DNA of 39,024 nt. It comes from Xanthomonas axonopodis. GTDB lineage: Bacteria > Pseudomonadota > Gammaproteobacteria > Xanthomonadales > Xanthomonadaceae. The position numbers and the translations under genes are program-made. The stretch's first letter is position 1; the number at the start of each line of letters is the position of its first letter. Positions 1-7,709 of this stretch are shown piece by piece. The DNA lies in assembly GCF_001304695.1 (NCBI RefSeq), contig NZ_JFAQ01000031.1, positions 1-39,024 on the forward strand. Direction: 5' to 3'. The notes under the pieces were generated by a model. The model made no database searches. It was given only the letters and a program-made list of their open reading frames with translations, and had not been told where the DNA came from.

Positions 1-692
1 CCGGCGCGGTGGCCGGAGGCTTCGTTGAAGTCGCCCGGGTACTCCACGCCCTGCGCCTGCGCACCGAACGCAGCAAGCGCATCGCGGAAGCCACGCAGGC
101 GCTCGCGTGCATCGAAATTCAGCGCCGGGCCACCGATGAAGGCGATGCGGCGGTGCCCGGCGCGCAGCAGGTGCTCGGTCATGGCCATGGCGCCGGCGTG
201 GTCATCGATGCTCAGCACCGGATAGCCGGCACCGGGCAGGTGCGCATTGATCAACACCGTCGGCAGCGATTGCGGCAGGTTGTCGGTGAGGAACCCCGGC
301 TGCTCGGCGTAGGGCGAGAGCACCAGCAAGCCATCCACGCGCCCGCGCATCGAGCGCAGCGCCCTGCCCTGGGCTTCCGGGTCGCCGTGATAGCTGGACA
401 CCAGCAGGTGCTGGCCCGCCGCACGCGCCGCGCCATCGATGCCGCGAATCAATTCGGAGAAGAATTCGCCGTACAAGTCCGGCAGCACCACACCCAGCGT
501 CTGCGACCGCCGGCTGCTCAGGCTGCGCGCGGCCGCATGCGGGCTGTAGCGCAGCCGCTCGGCCACTTCCAGCACCTGCTGCCGCACCGGTCCGGCAACG
601 TTGTCGTGCCCATTGAGCGCACGCGACACCGTTGCGACGGAGACCTGCGCTTCCCGAGCGACATCTTTGATGGTGACCGCACCCTTGGCCAT
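1..692 (-). CDS. LacI-family transcriptional regulator, C-terminus off the left edge
   Basis: Sugar-responsive DNA-binding repressor. The first 230 residues are present, reading MAKGAVTIKDVAREAQVSVA at the start: a canonical LacI helix-turn-helix (about residues 6-26, VTIKDVA...VSVATVSRALN), the hinge helix region (residues 45-60, SPHAAARSLSS), then the periplasmic-binding-protein-like ligand core beginning TLGVVLPDLYGEFFSELI. The reading frame is open to the window edge, so roughly the last third of the usual 330-350 residues is missing. ATG at 690-692 is chosen because the HTH starts within a few residues, as in the family. Two 14-bp operator-like sites lie 44-103 bp upstream, suggesting autoregulation. 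The target sugar genes are not in view, so the effector is unknown. Confidence 0.93.
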   Translation of the reverse strand, partial: MAKGAVTIKDVAREAQVSVATVSRALNGHDNVAGPVRQQVLEVAERLRYSPHAAARSLSSRRSQTLGVVLPDLYGEFFSELIRGIDGAARAAGQHLLVSSYHGDPEAQGRALRSMRGRVDGLLVLSPYAEQPGFLTDNLPQSLPTVLINAHLPGAGYPVLSIDDHAGAMAMTEHLLRAGHRRIAFIGGPALNFDARERLRGFRDALAAFGAQAQGVEYPGDFNEASGHRA

Positions 693-735
693 TCGTGTCG
701 CCCTCCGCGACCGACTTCCCAAAACTGGCGCGGAC

Positions 736-749
736 TGTAAGCGTTTTCA
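736..749. promoter_or_regulatory. LacI/CcpA-type operator, gene-proximal copy
   Basis: TGTAAGCGTTTTCA fits the LacI-family consensus TGWAARCGYTWNCA at every position. It sits 44 bp upstream of the divergent-end ATG of the LacI-family gene, where a bound repressor could block transcription. Binding is inferred from the match, not shown. Confidence 0.7.
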
Positions 750-781
750 TACAGAGGCGTAAACCCCTATCTTCACACGCG

Positions 782-795
782 TGAAAACGCTTACA
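782..795. promoter_or_regulatory. LacI/CcpA-type operator, distal copy
   Basis: TGAAAACGCTTACA is the exact reverse complement of the site at 736-749 and also fits the LacI-family consensus completely. The centres of the two sites are 46 bp apart, a spacing that could allow two dimers to bind the regulator's own promoter region. Confidence 0.7.
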
Positions 796-1067
796 GATCA
801 ACTAGCTGCAGGTGAGGGACGCGTGAAGTAATGTGCTGCGACGCAACAAATACGCACCCATGCATTCACAAGCGAAGCAGGATGCAGGTCACGATTCACA
901 ACCACCCGATCCGGTATTGGCAGGAGCCCAATCGCCCGGCACCTAACACCCACCTCGCCGGCTGCGTCCTGACGCTTGCTGGTGTGAAGGCAATCACCGC
1001 TGTGCCCCAGCGCTTCAGACCACCAGAAACGGTCTGGCATAACGGCCGTATTCCTGCCCAGCAACGT

Positions 1068-1337
1068 TCAGCCAACCTCACCCGGCGCGAAGGCCTCGAT
1101 CGACAAGGCATGAATATCGGTCTGCATCATCTCGCCCACCGCGGCATACACCGCGCGGTGACGTGCCAGCGGCGGCTTGCCTGCAAATGCAGCGCTGACC
1201 ACGCGCACGTTGAAGTGCCCGCGCCCGTCGCGCGCACCGGCATGGCCTGCATGCCGTGCGCTGTCGTCAACGACATCCAGCTCGGTGGGCGCCAGTGCAG
1301 CCTGCAACGCTTCGCGGATCTGCTCGACCCGGCTCAT
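1068..1337 (-). CDS. bolA: BolA family protein
   Basis: An 89-residue protein with the single BolA fold. BolA proteins partner with monothiol glutaredoxins in iron-sulfur cluster handling and also affect stress morphology and gene expression. Visible family features are the [11 protein letters not shown] strand-helix segment, the [18 protein letters not shown] helix and the C-terminal [12 protein letters not shown] motif, which is close to the end of classical BolA. Its ATG overlaps the stop of the upstream YciI-like gene by four bases (ATGA), so the two are translationally coupled. A weak hairpin (cagacc/ggtctg, 1016-1036) follows, without a clear U tract. Confidence 0.93.
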   Translation of the reverse strand: MSRVEQIREALQAALAPTELDVVDDSARHAGHAGARDGRGHFNVRVVSAAFAGKPPLARHRAVYAAVGEMMQTDIHALSIEAFAPGEVG

Positions 1338-1633
1338 GGCAACACCCGGCGGAACGGGCGGACCTCGGTGCACGTGTACACACCCGCTTCCACGTAGGGG
1401 TCGGCATCTGCCCAGACGCGCGCATCGTCCAGCGCGTCGAACTCGGCAATCACGACGCTGCCGCTGAAACCGGCCGGACCCGGATCTTCGGCATCGATGG
1501 CCGGACAAGGGCCCGCCACCAGCAATCGTCCCGCGGCCGCAAGCGCCTGCAGACGCGCCAGATGCGCCGGCCGCGCCTGCTGCCGTGCCGCCAATGCGTC
1601 GGGCCGGTCATACCCCTCGATTACGTACCACAC
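1334..1633 (-). CDS. YciI-like protein, GTG start
   Basis: A 99-residue member of the YciI superfamily (dimeric ferredoxin-like fold related to muconolactone isomerase). The substrate is not known. The frame begins GTG-TGG-TAC, giving (M)[10 protein letters not shown]; there is no ATG nearby and GAGGTGG precedes the GTG as a ribosome site. The conserved His of the RPAHL segment and the Asp of the DADPY segment, taken as the putative active site in this family, are both present. It overlaps bolA by four bases. The upstream spacer to divergently oriented scpA is 351 bp. A second YciI-like gene lies at 33227-33487 in the arginine/proline cluster. Confidence 0.88.
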   Translation of the reverse strand: MWYVIEGYDRPDALAARQQARPAHLARLQALAAAGRLLVAGPCPAIDAEDPGPAGFSGSVVIAEFDALDDARVWADADPYVEAGVYTCTEVRPFRRVLP

Positions 1634-1984
1634 ACGCCACCTCGCCTGAGACTTGAAGTTCACCAAGGAGATTCTAGCCGGCCCGGCGCTGGACACCGCC
1701 CCCGCGCACGCATTACCCTTGGCACCACTGCACACGCAACCGGACGCAGCGGCCCGTCGGCCCAGGCTCAACGCTCTTCCCGACGACCGATTCGCTGCCC
1801 ACCGCCGGCCCGCGTAGACGACCTCCTCGCTGTTCCGTCGCCGCATGCCACGCAGCGCACGTTGTATGTGGATTTGTGGGATCGTGCCGGCACAGGCACG
1901 ACATTGATCGCAGTAACTCAAGGCAAAGCCCTGCAGGCGGCGGCTCAGACCGCCGCCGGCGACCGTAAGACCGATGTCGACCTG
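1634..1984. other. spacer between divergent yciI and scpA, with a GC-rich hairpin
   Basis: No convincing gene is seen in these 351 bases. An open frame runs through into scpA from the left, but its sequence has no recognisable protein character. Close to scpA an 8-bp perfect stem (1936-1943 ggcggcgg with 1950-1957 ccgccgcc, loop ctcaga) could fold in the scpA leader; no U tract follows, so it is not an obvious terminator. Promoters for both directions must lie here but I could not place them with confidence. Confidence 0.5.
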
Positions 1985-2890
1985 ATGAATTCCGAACTCG
2001 CGCACGTCGCGACTCCGCCAGCCACGAGCGCGCCGCCACAGCAGCAGGAAATGCCGCTGGCGGTGGTGCATGGGCAACCGGTGCTGCAGATCCCGCAGGA
2101 TCTGTATATTCCGCCGGATGCGCTGGAAGTCATCCTGGATGCCTTCGAAGGCCCGCTGGACCTGCTGCTGTACCTGATCCGCCGCCAGAACCTGGACATC
2201 CTGGACATCCCCGTTGCCGAGATCACCCGGCAATATGTGGACTACATCAATGTGATGCAGGAGCTGCGCTTCGAACTGGCAGCCGAATATCTGGTGATGG
2301 CGGCGATCCTGGCCGAGATCAAATCGCGCATGCTGTTGCCGCGCCCCCCCAGCCAGGAGGGCGAAGAAGAAGATCCGCGCGCCGAGCTGGTCCGCCGGCT
2401 GCAGGAATACGAACGCTTCAAGCAGGCCGCCGAGGATCTGGACACCCTGCCCCGCATGGGCCGCGACAGCGCGCCGGTGCAGGCGCACCTGCCCGAGCGC
2501 GCCGCGGTCAAGCTGCCGCCGCCGGTGGAATTGAAAGAAATGCTGATGGCGCTGTACGACGTGCTCAAACGCGCCGAGCTGTTCACCGGCCATGCGATCA
2601 AGCGCGAGGCGCTGAGTGTGCGCCAGCGCATGGGCGATGTGCTGAGCCGCCTGGACGATGGCAAGTTCTACCGTTTCGAATCGCTGTTCACTGCCGAAGA
2701 AGGCAAGCTCGGCGTGCTGGTCACCTTCCTGGCGCTGCTCGAACTGGCCAAGGAGCAGTTGCTGGACATCGTGCAGGAAGCGCCGCTGGCGCCGATCTAC
2801 GTGAAGTCGCTGGCGTTGGGCAATACCAATGCGCCGTTGCAATTCTCCAGCGAATTCGACGACAGCGATGCCGCCAACGAACCCCTCTGA
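1985..2890 (+). CDS. scpA: Segregation and condensation protein A
   Basis: Kleisin subunit of the Smc-ScpAB condensin, which bridges the SMC heads and organises the chromosome. At 301 residues it has the family hallmark [19 protein letters not shown] at about residues 54-72, followed by [11 protein letters not shown] and [22 protein letters not shown] charged linker (residues 118-160) leads to the C-terminal winged helix ([10 protein letters not shown]...[15 protein letters not shown]). The first 40 residues are low-complexity, so the start is uncertain: ATG 1985 is chosen, while ATG 2051 (MPLAVVHG) is an alternative with AGGAA placed too close to be a good ribosome site. scpB follows 13 bp downstream. 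The open frame extends left to 1256, but that part overlaps yciI/bolA and does not look coding. Confidence 0.95.
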   Translation: MNSELAHVATPPATSAPPQQQEMPLAVVHGQPVLQIPQDLYIPPDALEVILDAFEGPLDLLLYLIRRQNLDILDIPVAEITRQYVDYINVMQELRFELAAEYLVMAAILAEIKSRMLLPRPPSQEGEEEDPRAELVRRLQEYERFKQAAEDLDTLPRMGRDSAPVQAHLPERAAVKLPPPVELKEMLMALYDVLKRAELFTGHAIKREALSVRQRMGDVLSRLDDGKFYRFESLFTAEEGKLGVLVTFLALLELAKEQLLDIVQEAPLAPIYVKSLALGNTNAPLQFSSEFDDSDAANEPL

Positions 2891-2903
2891 AGCCGATCAT
2901 CGA

Positions 2904-4106
2904 ATGGATCAAGCGCTGATCACCCGCATTATCGAAGCCGCCCTGCTGGCGAGCAGCCAGCCGCTGACGCTGGCGCAGCTGCAGGGCCTGTTTCCGGAAG
3001 AAGAGCCGGCGCCGCCCGGCAGCGTGGAGCGCGCACTGGAACTGCTGCGTGAGGCCTGTGCCGACCGTGGCGTGGAACTGGTCGAGGTGGCCTCCGGCTT
3101 CCGCTTCCAGGTCAAGGCCGATGTGCATGGCTGGGTCGCCCGACTGTGGACCGAGCGCCGCACCAAGTACACCCGCGCCACGCTGGAGACCCTGGCACTG
3201 ATCGCCTACCGCCAGCCGATCACGCGCGGCGAGATCGAGCAGGTGCGCGGCGTGGCAGTCAGCAGCAACATCATCCAGGCGCTGGAAGAACGCGAATGGA
3301 TCCGCGTGGTGGGCCACCGCGACGTGCCCGGCAAGCCGGCCCTGTTCGGCACCACCAAGGGCTTTCTGGATTACTTCGGCCTCAAGCGATTGGACGAGCT
3401 GCCGCCATTGTCTGAGTTGAAGGACATCGCCGAGCTGGAACCGCAGCTGCCGCTGGACCGCGACGGGCAACTGGAAGGTGCAGTGCCGGCCTCGGCAGCG
3501 ATGGACGCGGCGCAGGATCAGGCGGATGCGGGTGACGCTGAAGGCGGCGATTCGGATGCAGCGGCTCACGATGCTGGTACTGCGGACACGGATGCAGACG
3601 CCAAGGCTGGCGCCGAGCTCCACGACAGCACCGGCGGCGCCGGCGGTTCGCAAGATGCCCCGGATGCGGACGAGGCCGTCGCCTCGGCAAACCAGGCCAG
3701 CAACACCCACATAGCAAGCGATCACCAGGACGACGCCGAACGCGATCCTGAAAGCGAAACCGACATCGACAACGATGCCGACCAGCCTGCACAGGAATCA
3801 GTTGGCGATGCCGGGTTTGACCAGCAGCACCACGGTGTAGACGACGCATTCGATACGGAAGCGACTGACGCAGGAAGCGACCAGACACCGCAACACCCCG
3901 AGCATGGCCCGGCGCACGAGAACAACACGCAGGACCCAGACGACGCCCGTGAAGGCGACCCCGACACCGCGCCGGGAACGCGCGCGGATGCAGTGAACGA
4001 AGACGAAGACAACGCCGTCGCGACGACGACCGTGGCTGTTGACGAAGCCGATTCCGACCCAGAGGCCGACCCGCAACGCGGCGGCCGGAGCCAGACACAT
4101 GAGTGA
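2904..4106 (+). CDS. scpB: Segregation and condensation protein B with long acidic tail
   Basis: Second non-SMC subunit of Smc-ScpAB; a dimer that clamps the central part of ScpA. Two winged-helix domains fill about residues 1-165, with the conserved TRATLETLALIAYRQPITRGE, VRGVAVSSNIIQALEE and PGKPALFGTTKGFLDYFGL segments. ScpB is normally about 180-220 residues. Here residues 190-400 are a low-complexity tail dominated by Asp, Glu, Ala, Gly and Thr with almost no Lys, clearly disordered. ATG 2904 (MDQALITRII) starts directly at the first helix; ATG 2868 inside scpA is possible. The stop overlaps the rluB start by eight bases, so translation is probably coupled. Confidence 0.95.
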   Translation: MDQALITRIIEAALLASSQPLTLAQLQGLFPEEEPAPPGSVERALELLREACADRGVELVEVASGFRFQVKADVHGWVARLWTERRTKYTRATLETLALIAYRQPITRGEIEQVRGVAVSSNIIQALEEREWIRVVGHRDVPGKPALFGTTKGFLDYFGLKRLDELPPLSELKDIAELEPQLPLDRDGQLEGAVPASAAMDAAQDQADAGDAEGGDSDAAAHDAGTADTDADAKAGAELHDSTGGAGGSQDAPDADEAVASANQASNTHIASDHQDDAERDPESETDIDNDADQPAQESVGDAGFDQQHHGVDDAFDTEATDAGSDQTPQHPEHGPAHENNTQDPDDAREGDPDTAPGTRADAVNEDEDNAVATTTVAVDEADSDPEADPQRGGRSQTHE

Positions 4107-5751
4107 CACCCCCCGCAAGCTGTCGTTGAACAAGCTTTCCCTCAAGCGCGACAGCGCGCCCGAAGCGCCGAAGCTGGAAGAGCGCCTGCACAAGGTGCTG
4201 GCCCAGGCCGGCCTGGGTTCGCGCCGCGCGCTGGAGCAGCGCATCGCCGACGGCCTGATCAAGGTCAATGGTGCCGTTGCGCAGACCGGCATGTCGGTGC
4301 GCAGCGGCGACAAGATCCAGTTGGACGGCCGCAGCTTCGTGGCCAGCGCGCTGACCGAACCCTCGCGCGTGTTGATCTACAACAAGCCCGAAGGCGAAGT
4401 GACCACGCGCGAAGATCCCGAAGGCCGCCCGACCGTGTTCGAGTCGCTGCCGGTTTTGAAGGGCTCGCGCTGGATCGCCATTGGCCGCCTGGACATCAAC
4501 ACCACCGGCCTGCTGCTGCTCACCACCGACGGCGAGCTGGCCAACGCGATGATGCACCCCTCCTACGAGGTCGAGCGCGAATATGTGGTGCGCGTGCGCG
4601 CGCCGGAAGGCGAAGAAAAAGTCTCCGATGCCATCATCGAGCGCCTGTCACGCGGTGTGCTGCTGGAAGACGGCGGCGCCAAGTTCGACGAGATCGAACG
4701 CATCGGCGGCACCGATTCGCACGACTGGTTCCGCGTGGTCGTCAAGGAAGGCCGCAACCGCGAAGTGCGCCGCCTGTGGGAATCGCAGGGTTGCCAGGTC
4801 AGCCGACTCAAGCGCAGCCGCTACGGCAAGATTTCCCTGCCACGCGAACTGCTGCGCGGGCACTCGGTGGAAGTGGCGCAGGACAAGGTCGACGCACTGC
4901 GCGCCGAACTCAAGCTGGAAGAAGGCGCACCGTCGGCGCTGACCCTGCAGCCGGTGATCGGCCAGCGTCGCGCCGCCAAGTCCACCGTGCACGTCTCGCG
5001 CGATGGCCGCAGCAATGCCTACGTCAACGGCCAGACCTCCGGCGCCGATGAAGGCCGCGAGCTGCGTCGTTTCGATAACTTGCGCGAAGATCGCGGCCGC
5101 GGAGGTTGCGGCAAGCCTGGCGGCTTCAGGGGCGGCCTGACGGTCAGCGGCGAAGCGGCCGCCAAGCAATCGCAGCAGCGCCCGTTCAAGCAGCGCGGCC
5201 CGGCCAAGGGCGACCGCGGCGCATTGCCGGACGGCAACCCGGCTGCGTTCCGCAGCTGGTATGTACCCGATGGCGTGAGCACCGGCCCGAGCGGTCACCG
5301 CAATGCCGGCCCGAGCGGCCCGGGTACCGGCCAGGCACGTCCGTATGCGAAAAAAGGACCGGGCGGCGCACGTCCCGGCGCGGGCGGTCCGGGTGGCGCG
5401 CGCTCGGGTGGTCCGGGACGCGGCGCTGGCTGCGGACAGGGTCAGTCGCAAGGCCAGGGGCAGCGCAAGCACCCGTATGGTCATCCGGGCAACGCACCGA
5501 GCTTCCCCTCCGATCACGCCAACCCGGGTTTCAGCCCGTATGGTGCTGCTCGCCCTGCTGGCCGCCCGAGCGGTGGGCGTCCGGGTCCGGGCGGTAATCG
5601 CGGCCCGGCGTCTGCCAACCGCGGCCCCGGCGGTCCGGGGGGCGGCGCTCGCGGTCCCGGCGGCCCAGGCGGCGCACCGCGCGGCCCGGGCGGCCGTCCG
5701 CCGGGCGGCGGCAATCGTCGTCCTTCAGGTGGTGGTAATCGGGATCGTTGA
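4099..5751 (+). CDS. rluB: 23S rRNA pseudouridine synthase RluB with Gly/Pro/Arg-rich tail
   Basis: Converts U2605 (E. coli numbering) of 23S rRNA to pseudouridine. The 550-residue product has an S4 RNA-binding domain (about 25-75, LEERLHKVLAQAGLGSRRAL), then the RsuA/RluB catalytic domain. The catalytic Asp is D132 in GRLDINTTGLLLLTTDGEL; LIYNKPEGEVTT and EGRNREVRRLWESQG are further family motifs. From about residue 300 to the end the protein is a disordered tail of GPGG, RGPGG and GGNR repeats, resembling RGG-type RNA-binding segments. E. coli RluB is about 290 residues, so nearly half of this protein is extension. ATG at 4099 lies inside the end of scpB. A strong terminator follows 21 bp after the stop. 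Confidence 0.95.
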   Translation: MSDTPRKLSLNKLSLKRDSAPEAPKLEERLHKVLAQAGLGSRRALEQRIADGLIKVNGAVAQTGMSVRSGDKIQLDGRSFVASALTEPSRVLIYNKPEGEVTTREDPEGRPTVFESLPVLKGSRWIAIGRLDINTTGLLLLTTDGELANAMMHPSYEVEREYVVRVRAPEGEEKVSDAIIERLSRGVLLEDGGAKFDEIERIGGTDSHDWFRVVVKEGRNREVRRLWESQGCQVSRLKRSRYGKISLPRELLRGHSVEVAQDKVDALRAELKLEEGAPSALTLQPVIGQRRAAKSTVHVSRDGRSNAYVNGQTSGADEGRELRRFDNLREDRGRGGCGKPGGFRGGLTVSGEAAAKQSQQRPFKQRGPAKGDRGALPDGNPAAFRSWYVPDGVSTGPSGHRNAGPSGPGTGQARPYAKKGPGGARPGAGGPGGARSGGPGRGAGCGQGQSQGQGQRKHPYGHPGNAPSFPSDHANPGFSPYGAARPAGRPSGGRPGPGGNRGPASANRGPGGPGGGARGPGGPGGAPRGPGGRPPGGGNRRPSGGGNRDR

Positions 5752-5772
5752 GCCTCAACCAATCCGCGCAAT

Positions 5773-5800
5773 AAAAACGGCCCTGCAAAGGGCCGTTTTT
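5773..5800. terminator. Rho-independent terminator after rluB
   Basis: A perfect 11-bp stem (5773-5783 aaaaacggccc, 5790-5800 gggccgttttt) with the loop tgcaaa ends in a T run on the plus strand and, by symmetry, on the minus strand. It closes the scpA-scpB-rluB operon. Confidence 0.93.
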
Positions 5801-6226
5801 ATTGGTCGGCGGTGCAAGACATCTGCTGAGCAGAGACGTTGCCACGCATCCGGTCGTGCAGTCGTTTAGCGAAAGCACTCCCTGCAGCGTCATCGCGGTG
5901 CAATGGCCGCACGCACCGATGGGGCGAGCGCAACCTGGATGCTGCGACTTAGAGCGGCTAACAAAACTACTGCGCAGCCGCCAGACGGGCGCGGCCGGTG
6001 CTCGGAATCCTCATGTACCCCTCGTACACTCCGGTTCCTGTGCGCCGTCCACGCCCACCTGACGACCGCTCGCTACGTTTTGTTAGCCACTCTTAGACCG
6101 GCAGGACTACTGCGCAGCCGCCTGGCGAGCGCGCCCTGTGCCACACATCGACACGAGTCACGCGTTAGCGCCGGTTTTGGCGCGCCTTACACGCGACCTG
6201 AGAGCCGCCCGCTCGGTTTACCGCTC
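5801..6226. other. gene-free spacer after rluB
   Basis: No supported gene occurs in these 426 bases. The first 150 bases (5801-5948) show nothing I can name. The rest is made of two palindromic repeat units listed separately (5949-6097 and 6098-6235). Short open frames here have no family resemblance. Confidence 0.6.
5949..6097. repeat. palindromic intergenic repeat unit, complete copy
   Basis: About 149 bases bounded by inverted ends GAGCGGCTAACAAAAC (5952-5967) and GTTTTGTTAGCCACTC (6077-6092), which pair with one mismatch over 16 bp. The interior is also self-complementary in part (GGAATCCTCATGTAC against GTACACTCCGGTTCC; ggcgcggc against gcgccgtcc), so the whole unit can fold into a long hairpin. 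It encodes no transposase. It looks like a non-autonomous or REP-like element; related pieces are at 6098-6235 and 17020-17095. Confidence 0.8.
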
Positions 6227-6235
6227 TTACTTGCG
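6098..6235. repeat. second, diverged copy of the palindromic repeat
   Basis: This unit follows the first directly. It shares the exact 17-mer actactgcgcagccgcc with it (5966-5982 and 6106-6122) and ends with ccgcccgctcggtttaccgc, a degraded form of the first unit's right end. The middle has diverged. The right end runs into the 3' end of the secreted-protein gene (stop at 6227). Confidence 0.6.
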
Positions 6236-6664
6236 ACGCTCGATCACGAAGTTACCGACGTTGACACCCAGGTCTACACCCTCGCCGGTGCCTGCCAGCG
6301 CAAGCGAGATATCGCCCTTGGTGACCACCTGTGCGGTACTGGACTTCACGACACCGGCATGGACTTCGGCAGCGGCATACGTTCCGAACAGGTCGTTGAG
6401 GCTGTAGGCACCGCTGAAGGTGCCGCGGCCGCCGACGATCTTGGACTTGCCGACGGTCAGGCCACCGCCCTTGCTGGAGATCTTGACCGGAATGACCGCA
6501 CCGTTATCGCACTTGATGGTGCCGGTGCCGCTGGCGGTCTTGTAGAACACCGACCAACCGGACAAGTTGAACGACAGCTGGCAATCGATGTTGCCCGCAG
6601 CCTGTGCCTGCGGAGCCAGCGTGGCGGCGCCAAGCAGCGCGATGAGCGAAAGTGACTTGATCAT
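6227..6664 (-). CDS. small secreted protein of unknown function
   Basis: 145 residues. The N-terminus is a clear Sec signal peptide: MIKSLSLIALLGAATLAPQAQA, with cleavage expected after AQA near residue 22. The mature part of about 123 residues is Gly-, Ser- and Val-rich with alternating hydrophobic residues (VIPVKISSKGGGLTVGKSKI, YSLNDLFGTYAAAEVHAGVV), which suggests a beta-rich periplasmic or exported protein. Two Cys (in IDCQ and IKCDN) could form a disulfide. I do not recognise a named family with confidence. It is transcribed divergently from the glutaminyl cyclase, sharing a 163-bp upstream region, and its 3' end touches a palindromic repeat. Confidence 0.82.
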   Translation of the reverse strand: MIKSLSLIALLGAATLAPQAQAAGNIDCQLSFNLSGWSVFYKTASGTGTIKCDNGAVIPVKISSKGGGLTVGKSKIVGGRGTFSGAYSLNDLFGTYAAAEVHAGVVKSSTAQVVTKGDISLALAGTGEGVDLGVNVGNFVIERRK

Positions 6665-6827
6665 GTGAGCAGTGCCAGTGGTGGACGTGGCGCGAGACTA
6701 GCAGCGCCGATGTGGCAGGCGCGACAAGATGCCAGCGCGACGCATGGTTTTGTTCAGCGAGGTTTTTGCTAGCCTCAAGATGGCAACAGAACTGCCGCCT
6801 GCAGTGGTGACATGGGATGATTGCCGC

Positions 6828-7598
6828 ATGCCACGCACCGTCTACAGCCTGCTCGTCAGCGCACTGCTGCTGCCCACCCTCGCCCATTGCGGCGAGGCGA
6901 TTCCCACCCAGGGCTACACCGTCGTCAGGACCTATCCGCACGACACCGCCGCCTTTACCGAAGGCCTGTTCTATCTGGACGGGCATCTCTACGAGAGCAC
7001 CGGCGAGCTGGACCAGTCCAGCGTGCGCAAGGTCGACCTGGACAGCGGCAACGTCCTGCAGCAGGCCAACACGCCGCCGCCTTTCTATGGCGAAGGCATC
7101 GCGGCCTGGAAGGACCGCCTGATCCAGCTGACCTGGCGCAATCAGCGCGGCTTCGTCTACGACCTGGCCACGCTGGCACCGCGCACGCAATTCAGCTATT
7201 CCGGCGAGGGCTGGGCGCTGACCAGCGACGACCGCCAGCTGTACATGAGCGACGGAACCGCCAACATCCGCCGCCTGGATCCGCAGAGCTTGAAACAAAT
7301 CGGCACCATCAAGGTCACCGCCCGCGGCAAGCCGTTGGACAACCTCAACGAGCTGGAATGGGTCAACGGCCAGTTGCTGGCCAACGTCTGGCTGACCACC
7401 CGCATCGCACGGATCGACCCGGCCAGCGGCAAGGTCATCGCCTGGATCGAGCTCAAGGCGCTGGTGCCAGATCCAGACACGTTGACCGATCCCACCAACG
7501 ATGTCCTCAACGGCATCGCCTACGACGCCGAGCACGATCGCTTGTTCGTCACCGGAAAGCGCTGGCCGAAGATCTACGAGATCAAGCTGGCTCAGTAG
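6828..7598 (+). CDS. Glutaminyl-peptide cyclotransferase, plant-type beta-propeller
   Basis: Cyclises N-terminal glutamine of exported peptides or proteins to pyroglutamate, probably in the periplasm. The 256-residue protein has a signal peptide (about 1-22, MPRTVYSLLVSALLLPTLAHC) and the five-bladed propeller of the papaya-type cyclases, unrelated to the zinc-dependent animal enzymes. Motifs matching the active site are AAFTEGLFY (Glu45), LNELEWVNGQLLANVW (Asn174) and TGKRWPKIYEI (Lys244). The Cys after TLAH is not in a proper lipobox, so it is probably not a lipoprotein. ATG 6828 is chosen because it begins the signal peptide; the upstream frame is unstructured. It ends directly against an inverted repeat. 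Confidence 0.92.
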   Translation: MPRTVYSLLVSALLLPTLAHCGEAIPTQGYTVVRTYPHDTAAFTEGLFYLDGHLYESTGELDQSSVRKVDLDSGNVLQQANTPPPFYGEGIAAWKDRLIQLTWRNQRGFVYDLATLAPRTQFSYSGEGWALTSDDRQLYMSDGTANIRRLDPQSLKQIGTIKVTARGKPLDNLNELEWVNGQLLANVWLTTRIARIDPASGKVIAWIELKALVPDPDTLTDPTNDVLNGIAYDAEHDRLFVTGKRWPKIYEIKLAQ

Positions 7599-7709
7599 CC
7601 GGGATTGGGGATTCGAAATTGGGGATTGGCAACCGCGGGCGCGCTGGCACCTGCGCGGCAGTGGCTTGCGCCAATCCCGAATCCCGAATCCCGAATCACG
7701 AATCCCGGA
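7599..7709. repeat. inverted GGGATTSGG-type repeat between convergent genes
   Basis: The left arm (7599-7630) reads ccgggattggggattcgaaa and onward; the right arm (7671-7709) is its approximate reverse complement, built from repeated aatcccg units. The intervening 40 bases are unrelated. The right arm supplies the last codons and stop of the omega-amidase gene (EIRDS). It could act as a bidirectional terminator or mRNA stabiliser. The same type recurs at 8501-8642, 31901-32058 and, more diverged, 34797-34885. Confidence 0.8.

Noticed and set aside
831-1397. 188-codon open frame on the plus strand
   Set aside because: It runs antisense through bolA and part of yciI and has no recognisable protein features.
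1256-1984. Long N-terminal extension of ScpA
   Set aside because: It overlaps bolA and yciI and reads as Arg/Pro/Ala-rich noise; conserved ScpA sequence starts only after about 2100.
6828-6893. Lipoprotein signal in the glutaminyl cyclase
   Set aside because: The residue before Cys21 is His, which does not fit a lipobox; a normal Sec signal is more likely.
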